From the NCBI GenBank assembly GCA_004352715.1, contig SCFE01000005.1:1712975-1776974 (forward strand): a stretch of 64,000 bases of DNA. Reading direction: 5' to 3'. The position numbers were made by a program, and so were the translations under genes. Each line of letters opens with the position of its first letter. Positions within the stretch are counted from its first letter, which is position 1. The notes beneath the pieces were generated by a model. That model saw only the letters and a list, made by a program, of their open reading frames with translations. It did not search any database and had not been told where the DNA came from. Below are positions 48,101-60,100 of this stretch, one piece after another. Source of the DNA: Hofstenia miamia. Its lineage: Eukaryota > Xenacoelomorpha > Acoela.

Positions 48101-51100
48101 AATGCATAACTTTCTTGTCGAATGAATTGCCAAAAATTAAATACGAATTGCTTCTTTCGAACAGCATACACTGGGATATAGTCCTAGAAAAAACAGAATA
48201 GACAACCATATTATACATTAATTTTAAGTAACATACTCCTGAGGTAACGTTATGTAAATATGCGATACACATACAGAAACTCTCTATAAAATGTTACAAC
48301 CAAGGACATGCATCGTTAGAGATAGAGCAGAAATAATGCAAGCATATATTTGACTAATCTACAGGGTGGTCAAAGAGCGAAAGTTAATGGTATGATCAAT
48401 TGTAATATATTAGTTATTAGACTACTATGAGTAAGACTTAGAATGACCTCGGTATTGTTGTCAGAGTCTTTCCGGAGGAAGTTTTTCGATAAAGATGGAT
48501 TGCGGCCGTATTCCAACCTGAATGGTTTTTGGTTATATACAGGATAGCGTTTATGGTAAAAAGTCTAAACCAATAGCATTTTTCCAGTTGCTTATTGAAG
48601 AAAAAAGGAGTGCATGCCAGTTGACATGATTAGTCATGTTACAGAATCGGTGGTAGATCGCTTTCAGCCGTTAACAGAAAGAAGTAAAGATTAATTAATA
48701 AATTAAAAATGTGCTTACATGCAATTTTCATTTATATTACAAACATGTATATTTATCATGTCGTTTTTTCTTCCTACAAAATGCTACCTGACTTTTTGTC
48801 CACCCTGTATATAATGCGCCAACTTCAAATGATTGAGTTTAGACAGAAATTTGCATACATAAAATATTTGAAAAGATTAAGTAGCGTACACACTTACAAC
48901 TTTGCGCGCAACCTTTCTTGACTTAATGAGGCGCACAACCAAAAATTGTGTGTACGCGATTCCAACTTTGTTGTGAACTTTTAATTTATATATTACGACT
49001 TTGTCATTTCTCACAAAGAAGGAATTTAACCGCGCATTATATTTACGTAACTGATTAAAATTACGTAAGATCCTTTCAAAACAACATATTGCAATATTCA
49101 TTTGAACTTTAAAATTAGACAAAAAGTTGTGTGTACCTTAAACACGCATAACAAATACTTCGAGGGAATTAATAAGAAGTAAAGAATAAAATACAAATGA
49201 ACTGTTTGAGAGGAAACTATTTTTATTACGATTGAACATAAGTTTGACCTCTGTTAAATAATAGTAAAGTAATAGTAAACAAAACTATACACAATTAGCA
49301 TCAAAATCAATTTTGAAGCCGCCAAAATTTACTTATGAAAAACACAAACTAAGGCACTAGCAATGAATGAATGGTTTATCATACATAACAATAGAACATT
49401 TTTACCACCATTTTCTTATATAATGAAGAATAAACCTATATTTTTTGATTGCGCTAAGTTGTTACATTATTAAGAATTTCTGGAATTTTTCTTACCCACT
49501 ACAATCTTGCCAATAAAAAACTCATTTTACAATTCTACGAACATGTACAACACTTCCAAATATAAGTTTAGAGCATTCACATTGCCATTGACTCATATTA
49601 ACATTAAGCTTGGGTACTTCAATATGCGATGGTTCATGCTATAACCGCAAAATGCTTAAAATTTAAGAAAGTCAAAATGATGAAGAAAAACACTACGAAA
49701 TCAGGAAAAAAAGTAAATTGAAAGAAAGTAATTCGAGACATTGAAAGAAATTGGATAGTTGTCAATATCGATTTTATACAATTGATCAAGTGAAACGAAC
49801 TGATTACAGTTGCGTCTTACTTGGCGCACCAACACATTGCCTATATATTGCATTGAAACGATTGTTTCAAAATCATGATTTATATAACTCTGAGCAAACT
49901 CAAAAATCGGTTTTTCAGGATGAAATTGAATTCCATACCATGGTAGGCCTTGTTTGCCCTCTACTATTGAAACAAACACATTGCTTGCATTATCAGTACT
50001 AGTAGCCAATACATTGAAAGCGTTATATAAGAGAGGTCTTTGATTAAACTTAGACATTAACAAAGATCTCTTGTGGTCATTTGCATTAACATTTTTTTCT
50101 AATTGTTGCAGGACAGAGAGAGGCGCATTCTTGAACAAAATTGAATTTCTTGAGATGTTTGTGAAATTTAAAGCCAGATTAATTGTTTTAGTGTTTGTAG
50201 CAGCAAATGGATAATTGTTGTTATCGGCTATGTAAATCATTATTTCAAACCCCATACAAATCCCAATTATTGGAAATACTTCACCAGTTCGTTTGTAAAG
50301 ATCTTTACTCCATGTCATAAATTTTTTTGCTTCCTTAAAATAGAAAGACGAGCCAAAGCCAACTCCACCGCCAGGTAATACAAGACCGTTTAGTTGTTTA
50401 AACAAGTTTAGGTAATATGCATCGGATTGGTTAGTGAACACTGGGACAACCTGAGCACCAGCACACCACATGAATCTAACATAATCAGCTGCAATGTAAG
50501 ATGAACCATACTGTAAGTCCCTAGCACTAGCAGATTGCGCTAATATACCAACTACAGGCTTATCTGTATGACAAATACACTTTGAAAATACTGGGTAGAT
50601 TGACAGAAGAGCAGAAATAAGAACAAAATTCATAGCAAAACGAATTGAATGAATAACTGACACAAACAAACAAAGCGTCAGCTGCTATCTTAACGCGAAT
50701 GATTTATATGGGCAGGAGACATTCTGCTTAAAATGCATGAATGTGTTTACATTACTTAAAATGTACACAACTAATCAAGAATTCTTACTTCAAACAATCA
50801 ATTCAAAGTCTTTGTATACAGCAATTGAATAAAATAGTATCTGGTTGGTGTAAAATGATCAATAAACTTGCAAGTAGTAAAAACTATTCTATTCAAAAAA
50901 CAAAGTAAAAATCAAACCTAATAAATTTTTCAAATTCAGAATCATCAATTTGCTTTCTTTTTTCTGCCTTATCTAGAAATCGAACTCTGGGGGTAATAAC
51001 TAGACCCAATGAACGGGAAAACTTATCTCGATCGATGTTGATTACCTTGAAAAGCTGTTTGTCTTTAGCCAAGTGTAACCATTTAAAGTAAGCCACGAAG

Positions 51101-54100
51101 GCACGTTGCGCTGCTGACTAAAAAATAAATACTTAGGTAAAAATCGATGAAGATTTTTAATATTTTAATTTATCATAATTGAATAAAAAATGATTCAAAA
51201 TGAAAGGGCAAACACTCGCCTTTAGTTCTTCACTGCTGGCACAAAATGATTCAAGTTTATGAACTACTGATTTTATCGATTTTGGATTTATTTTCAGCTC
51301 GGAGACTGGAACCCGACGTTGCTCGAGCATTTTCAATGCCGGCTCTTTTTCATATGGGGTTAAGAACAACAGCGATTCACCAGTGGCCTCAAAACGAGCG
51401 GTTCTGCCAACACGATGGACATAGGTGTCGACATCTTCGGCCATATCTGTCTAATAAATTATTCTTATCAAATGCATATGTAATAATGAAAACGCAACCG
51501 AAACAACTTATTAAATTTATGTTATAAAACAATCTCATTTAAGTGTACAATTACCAAAACGATAAGAACGACAGCAAAAATGCTTGTTACTGTAGCAAAC
51601 TTACACACCTAAATCATGTTGATAAACAATATTATTTTTCAAAACATCAGGTTGAAACATTCGCAATGAGCAATTACAGTTTAAATGCTTAAAAATTAAG
51701 CTAATGAAATTAATTGGCCCTACTAATATAATGCAATTAATTTTAAGCAATATAAATAATACTATGAACAATGCAGCAATGAATTTGTGATAAAGGACTG
51801 TTACCTGAACAACCCAGTTAACATTCGGGAAATCCAATCCTCTCGATGCTACATCAGTTGCAAACAAAACAACAAATTGTTTCCGACAAAACGAATCATA
51901 AACAGCCATTCTTCGCATTTGATGTAGATTTCCATGCAGAGCGAGCAGTGGCACTCCCAAACGAAGCTTAGTGAACGATTCATGAATGTACCGCACTTGC
52001 TTACAACTGGAGAGGAAAACTAACATTTTACACTTTTGATGTGATCGAATAAATGATGACAATATGTTTACCTTGTCCTCTACCTAAAATTAGCTTCAAA
52101 AATACACTTCCTATAATGGAATAATTTTAAAGCAAAATGAGTATAACAGAAAATAAAAACAAATAATATTAACCTCGCAAACGATATAAAACTGCTTCAA
52201 ATTCTTTGGAGTTGAGAAACGAGCCTCTTCATGAACTGAAATGTAGAGATGGTTTTTTAAGCTTAAGCGCGCCAGATCTGTAACTGAACGAGTTTGTGTT
52301 GCAGAAAACAGAAAAGTCTGCTTTGTGGAGGGAAGATTTTGAATTATCGCATCAAGCGTTTCGCGAAATCCAAGATCCAGAGTGCGATCAGCTTCATCCA
52401 GCACAAGGAGCTGAAGATTACAACAGTCGAAGTGATAGCTTTCATCCATGTGCTGAAGAAGGCGACCGGGTGTGCAAATTAAGAAATTCACCGATCCTAC
52501 ACGATCACGTTCAATCTAAAATCATGTTATAGTAGAACGCAAACTGCAAGCTTTATATTAAGGCTTGACAATTTGATAATCAAATTTGGTAACGAATTCA
52601 GTCCAAAGATTCATAATCTTTCCTGTTCAGCAGCAATAAAACTCTTAATTTATTCAAAGCCAATTCTGAGAACTGTTGGCATACATTGCAAAAGGCTTAT
52701 CTTAAAAAATCGAGGCTCGATTCCTAAAATTCTAAGAATAATCAGTTCTCTTGTTCGGCACCAAAAATAGTAAAAAATTCTAGACATTGCGCGTTATTTT
52801 GTATTATGTTATCGGTTTTCTTGTCTAACAACTATCATTTCAATTAAAGTTATAGTCATGTTTACTATGACGTATGCAGATCATAAATGATAAAACATGT
52901 AACATAATTAGCTAAAAATCATTGACGACTCAAAATCAGAAACAAGAGGTTAAAAAGATTGCAGGCACAAGTGTGATATTTTTAACAACAATATTCATAA
53001 CACAATAATCTAATACAACATTGCATCGCTAATATTACAATATTACATGAGACTGCGCACTTGGAAGGAAAGAAACTCAAAAGATTTCATTTTGTTACTA
53101 CAATGGAAATTGAAAAACGCATGCGAAGAAATAAATAAAGAATAAAGATTTAAATTTAAGATGTACGAGGCTTATACAATTCGCATCTTAACCCGAATTA
53201 TCCATGCCTTGCCATATGGCAACACCATTGTTTTTAATGAAATCAAATATAGCATTTTAAATATTCTGATAAAGCGGTTGTACTGTGCTTTACACTAGTG
53301 CTTGCTACGCATTTGAATATTTTATTTTAAAATTTGACTAAACATTCAGAATTATAATCAGTTATATTTTTGAAAATGTCTGCAGATAAAATATTGGTGT
53401 TTTGCCCCATATGAATCCATTATGCAAGTAATTAAATTATGCCACATGTATTATGAATATTAAACTATCTTTTATGCATTGATATATACCATACACAATA
53501 ATTTTTCAAATTATAATTATTAAGGCATTTTTTATAGTGTTGCCATATGGCAACACTAGGCACTAAATGTTTTCTATAAATTTATAATGTGCATAACACA
53601 AGACTAGGAAGAGTGCATTAATTCATTAGCTATGGAATCGTCACTAAATGGAAATAATACAAATATTTGCACAAATTTAGAGTTATTGATATCCAGCATT
53701 TATCAGTAAAAGCGCAGTTACTAACTGCATTTGCAGTTACTGCTTGTGAAGATTACGACTTGGTTCAATAGATCAAGAATAGTATATATTTAATATGTTA
53801 AAATATATTATTTTTTATACAACAGAGGCTAAGGGACGATTCCTTCTCTAATGATTAACTTCATCATGTTGTTCAAGGAAACAGTACTTCTGATTCCTGA
53901 GAAAGTTTAAAGTATGACGAAAATTTTCTTAGTTCTTTGATGAAGGGGATGCATACCCCCATCCCCCTTGGATCCACCACAGGTACATGTACATAATATT
54001 AAAATACCGTTCTAAAAAGTTTTTATGGGATTTTTTTCATATGTCAAACAGGTGATGCTAATTGCTGCACTCAGTAAATTTTGAAATATTAAAAAATTTA

Positions 54101-57100
54101 TTCATATTTTGGGAAATTTCTAAATACATAATCCCTAATAATGCATAGGGAGCACAAAAAGTACAATAGTTTGATTTTCTTAAGCAAATATATCTTAGTA
54201 AATTTGTCTAATTATGGAGAATTCCCCAGCTCAGGTGGACGACCTAAAAAATGTGTACTGTTCGAGTGTTAACATTGCCTCAATTTGTGTATTTTAAGAA
54301 AAAATCGTTGGATTATTTTTAGCAAAAACAAAAGATGTTCTGGAAGTAATTGAAAAAGGAATTGTGCACATTTTTTTTGCATGAAATATGATGTTGGTTT
54401 ATGCATCAAATGTTTTGTAGTTTGACAATTTTTAGTCTGAATGCATAACGTTGCCATTGCCATATGGCAACACAGTGTTTTCTTGCAATTTAGAGGTTAA
54501 AAACAGTTTATTTTTAAATTTAATTGATATTAGTGTTTTGCATGTTTCAACGTATCTATTATTACAGATGCAAACTAAATATAAAAAATCAGGATAATTC
54601 GGGTTAATTAAATTTAATTATTCTAGCAAAGTATGGTAATACTAACATAACTTGCCACTGCATTGAGAAATGCAATATACTGCGTATTTGTTCGACGCAA
54701 TATTCTCGCTAAATTTTTCACTATTTTATAATTTATGAATTACTAGACGTCTATAAAATCACAATTCAAGGTACGTTGTCAACCCTAGGTAGTTTAGTAG
54801 TGCTACTATATGCATGGGTGTTAAAAAATTAACTGTCTGAAAAATAAATGCAATAAGTGTATTTTGGACTAAACTAATAGTGCACTTAAGTGTACCAACT
54901 ACATTTACTTTTCACTTTTTCATTACTAAAAAAATTAGGTAGATTATGGATTTTGTCATTTCTCGCTTTCAGCATGGTTGATTTGAAGTCAATTATCAAT
55001 TATTTCAGCATGGTTGTTTTTTTAAATTCATAAACACTGATTTTCAAAAAAATTTACATCAGAATTTAAGTTCAATGTGTGAAGCAAACGAATTGCATTT
55101 GTACTAAATGTATATCAGGTTGTGTCTTAAGAAAATATGCTACAACAAAAACGAAATAAATTTTTTATTTGAATTAAAGAGCTTAGGACAACACTTTGTG
55201 CATTCGGATTTATTTAATACTTAATACATACAAAGTACATCTATAGTACACAGGAACCTATTATTAAAAAAAGTGGCCGCATTTTGAAGCTAAATTGGTA
55301 GCAGTTTAATTAAATCACAAATTAAAAATCGCTACTTAAATATGGCTTTTATATAATAAAGCAAAACGAAGTTTAGGCAGTGAACAATAGTTCAGAAATC
55401 ATATTTAAAAACAAGTGCACTTATTGCAATAAGTATTTTTTTTGAATTGGAAAGTGCACTTACTTATTTTTTACATATTTAATCAAAAATAATAATGCGC
55501 TTAATTTTTTACCAACCCCGACTATATGGTAATGTTAGCCTCAATAACAGAGAAGCACAAAATTTTTGGGTTTCTTTATAAATGTAGTTTACAAAGGGCT
55601 TTCCAAAACCAGAATAATTTCATTAGTCAACATTTATGAAAAACGCTTTTATAAATTATATACATTTCCAAAATTGGAAATTCATATATTTAAAAAAAGA
55701 AATAGTTGATGAGCAATTATTACATTGTTTGAAAAAGTCTACGAATATTTGGAGTAAAATTTTTACTATTGACCCCAATTTGGTTACCTAACAGTTGAAG
55801 ACTGTTGAATAAGTTGGTGCTGGAACAATTGACAACTTATTGGGCATACAGCAAGAATGCCCAGTCGTTTCACATCTTCAAAAGGGCATTTACATATGGG
55901 CTGATTTTAGTTTCTTTTTCTGTTAAATGCTTAGGGCAGAAACATTTTTAAACAAGTTTCAAAAAGAATCTTGATTTCTGTAAGACAAAGCTATTCAAAT
56001 GAAAAACACCAGATTACACAGCAGTAACTCATGAAAATATAAAAGACTTTACTCCAAGCAATTTTTAAAATGTTTAGACAGATGAACTAGTTGAGAAAAT
56101 TGTAAACCTCATGGAAGTATATATGCTGCTCAAAAATGGTAGAGTAACCTGTGCATTAGTGAAGAGCTACGGGTATTCTTAATCATTCTTTTAATTTCCG
56201 GCTACCAGGACAGCTTTTCTATTAGGGCTACAATTCAGATATGAGAAATAAAATGGTCTACAATACTATTGTTTTGATCAGATCATGAAAGTTTGCCTGT
56301 TGGTTTAAATATGGTAAAATTCGAACATTGGTAAAATATTTGAAAATGAAGTTCTTGGAATTTATTTTCTTTCTAAGAACCTGACATTTCATAGGATGGG
56401 GCAATTGCAGAATATTTTGGCAGTCACAGATGCAAACAATTTCCTAATAGAAAATATGTGTGTTTTAGATACAAAGTTTGGTCACTCAACACAATAGATT
56501 GTTATTTGGTACACCTTGAGCTATATCACAAGACAAATCTGTGAAGCAAAATAGCGTTTATAATGGTAAATGTGCTTCAAAATTGATGACTTTGCTGACT
56601 TTGCTCCAATGACAAGTTTTCTGTAACTTAATAATCGTTTTACAAGTGTGCCATTTATAGAAGTCTTAAGAGAGTTTGGCGTACAACTGAAACATTAACG
56701 GTCCAATCTTACCTGACAAAAAATTGTTATCAGCAAAAGAAATTGAGGATTTTTATCGAGCAGCCCAAACGTCCAAAAAATTAGCATTGTGTGATCTGAG
56801 AACAACAAGGTTGTCACCTTAGCCAGTAATCATATATCAGTTGAGCTCAAAACGATATACACATGAAGAAAAAAACACATTTCAGTAGGATAACCAAATA
56901 CAGTTGCACAATTGATAAGATAAATGCCAATGTTGCCTACATCGGGTCTCAAACAGTGGGAAGCAATAGTAAACGGCAATTTTCACATGGCTTCTATATA
57001 TTTCTATAAATAACGTTTGCTAACTGTATGCCATTGCTTAATGAATTTTAGAAAGAAATTGAATTCCTACTATTGGTTATGGCGACCTAAAACATTACTG

Positions 57101-60100
57101 CTTTTGGAAAGTGAAATTTGACATCTAATCTTCGATTAAATTCCATTGATCACTTTGTTTCAATAGAAGACGCTGTGTTGGTAAATAATGAAAAGTAATG
57201 TTCCAACAGTGTGTGAAAAGTGTAATGTTTTGCTGATTTTAATTTCTTAAAGAACTAATATCACTTTTTCATTATAAACATTACGTTTCTCCTGCATTAT
57301 AATAAATTGGACAAACTTTTGTTGGGGTAACTGAAATGTTGTATGTGGTACTAACATGAGGTAACACTTGAATTCACCCACCTACATGTATATTAAAAGG
57401 TTTGTAACTCATAGGATAAACATGATTTGAAACTGTGTAAGGAATGAAGTTAGAACAATAATAAAAAATTTTTTCTTACTTTTAAATCCTTTCCACCAAT
57501 TACTAACCCTGCAGAAAAATCGTGATGTTTGCCAACTTTTTTAAGTACGTCAAATATTTGATAAGCGAGTTCACGAGTAGGGGTGATTATAAGAACACCA
57601 AGTCCATCCAAACTGCACCATTTAGAGCGATACAGAATTTCTAAATGGAGGTAATTATACTTGCTACATAAATGAAACATATTCATAATGATAAACATTT
57701 TGCACAATGGTTATAATAGGAAGACTAGTGTTCTAAACTGAAATTGAAACTGAAACTAAGCATACTGAATTGAATTGATCAAAACAGAAAATGAATTCCA
57801 TAAGAAATATAAAACTTAATTAAAATTTCTTATTTAAGTGTCTAGATAGTCAGTAAATTTTCTGTTTCTTGTGAAAATCAAAATGTAAAACGCACAATAA
57901 TAACAGCATTTTTTTGATGGTTGGATACTTATTGTTACAAAACTTTTAGGTTATTATTTTTCATCGGCTTTCAAAATTTTAAAGATGTCATAGATTTATT
58001 TAGCACATTACCAAAAGAAATAAAGGCTAGTTGTCGCTCCTATGAGCTTTAGATTTCCTGATTAGCAGAACATCATACATGGTAAAACTTGAAACGTTTC
58101 TGAAATATCTGAATTTTCAATGAAAAATAGTTAATCTTTGTTCATGTATTTGATAAAAAATTTGAAATTCCCACAGGGACAGCTTCTTATCATATACTCC
58201 CAAAGCTGTTTAAAAAGAACAAAATAAACTGGAAAAAACCAAATCGATGGGAGCATTGTACGAGGGACGTGCCTGTGTAATTAATTAGAAGTTAATGAAT
58301 GTATAAGCGCAGTTTTGATGACTTCTGAATGTTAGTTTTAAGAGGAAAAAGTCTGAATCCCAAAAGTAATGATTTATTTACAAAATTGCAAAAAATTTCA
58401 ATTTTCAATGTCACGTTAACACACTATTTCCATAATTACAACATTTCGCTTTGTGACTAGTAGTTCACAATATTACATTTAGTTAAGAAATTTTGGAGTG
58501 GTAATTTTAGACTATTTTAGCGGCTGAAAAAGTTAGGAGCAGTAAACTCGCCAAGCTCATACGGTGTCATGTTCACAACACATTTATGAGCCTGCTATTG
58601 CAAATGCTAGACAAAAGCTGTGGAACATAGGCATTAGTTTACTAATGCTTACGATCAACAAGAAACATAGATTCTTAGTCAACCTTAATAATGGCTGCAT
58701 AAGGTTAGGTAAGACATACATTTCTTATATTCAAGTGGATGTATCTAAAATATTTCTTATTGCGTTTTGAATTGAGCTGAGACGGCTTCATTGAATTAAA
58801 ACACAATAATCTAATTTATACTTCTAGAATAACAATTTAGCTCACTTAATTTTCCTGGAAAAATGTTTTTATAGTGGTTAGCAGCAAAAGCAAAATGCTA
58901 AACGACTTTTTGCATAGGTGTGAATCTAACATTCAGCATATCATTATTGTTACATATGTTTACTACAAAATGAGCAAGGAGAAAACTTCAATGTCTGGTA
59001 AATTCCAAAATAAATTCTATTACGAAGAAGGTGACCAAAATCATGTTTATTGCTGCAAACGCAGTGGGAAGTATAAATAGAAAAACAGATCTGCTATATC
59101 ATCTCTTAAATATAATTGGAATAAGCATAAACTTAACAAATCAACTACTTCTGGTTCTTTCTCAATCTATCCATCGACCACCCTAATTTCAGATACAAAT
59201 AAGGCCGTTCTGATCAACATACTGCTCAATGGCTCTCAAAATTTGGTCGACCGTCACTGATGCTACTGCAAACATAAGGAAGGCCATGCGATTAATGTTA
59301 GAAGATGGAAATGAAAGCCAAAATTATGGATGGTTAACTGAATCTAACACCTTCGTAGCAATAACAGTGAGTTTCTTGCTGTGTACAGCACATGCTTTGC
59401 ATACGCTAGTCTAAGCTCTATTAAGAATTGCCAACCAGTGGAACTTTTGCTTAGCAAAATACTAACTGCGTAGGGAAGATGCAACATAGCACATATGCAA
59501 AGGATTAATTGCGCAATCCTGATTCTATCTCAGCTTGCAGCTGACGTCCTTGCAATTCGCCATCTGGGTTTATTCCAAATAAATTGAGATCATCATTAAG
59601 CGATGAAAATATAAATATTGTATGTTCCTTAAGAGATTGGAAAAAGTGTTTTGAAATGATTTTTTCCTTTAGAAGTTTTGTTGAATTTTAATAAACACTT
59701 ATTTTTTAGATAAAATTGGCAGATACATGTCATCACTATTGTCTAGTTTTTTATAGGCAAATATTGCTTAGAACTTACATGGAATACAACATATTATATT
59801 TAATATAATGAGATTGTACTATATTGAGTTATTCGATTTATTATGATTATGTAGTTTAAAAGGGTTTTGTCAATTAAAGCTGTGTAAGGTGTATAAAAAA
59901 TCGACCTTTTGACTGAACAGGTACAAATATACACAAGTAATTTAATGTTTTAAAAAACTTTCGACTCCTTAAATATGATAGCTAATACGCATAAATCCGG
60001 ACACAATAAAATAAATGCAAACCTAGACAGGGCAAGAAAATTTTTGCCTAAACCTCAGCCTAATCTGAAGGAGTAAAGGTCAACAGCAAATGTAAATCTT

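Larger units (their letters stand above)
45166..50917 (-). other. DDX10 intron 6 (5.75 kb), host of GGH
   Basis: Contains the intronless GGH gene (49701-50633, same strand), an internally deleted mariner (48362-48807), an isolated transposon end with a CCCGCGGG palindrome (about 47988-48045) and a 70-codon plus-strand ORF (45441-45653). It is otherwise AT-rich spacer. Confidence 0.8.
52516..57479 (-). other. DDX10 intron 2 (5 kb) with piggyBac-type elements
   Basis: Holds a TTAA-flanked 1.4-kb element at 53192-54603 and a piggyBac transposase relic at about 56020-57060. Other parts are AT-rich without a recognisable gene. Confidence 0.8.

Noticed and set aside
50634-50669. Upstream extension of the GGH frame
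   Set aside because: It would start at TTG. The ATG at 50633 begins directly with a good signal peptide.
51204-51219. GT donor one codon after the GC donor of DDX10 exon 5
   Set aside because: It shifts exon 6 out of the frame that matches DDX10 proteins.
52696-52720. GGCTCGATTCC, resembling a tRNA B box
   Set aside because: No A box at the right distance and no cloverleaf pairing around it.
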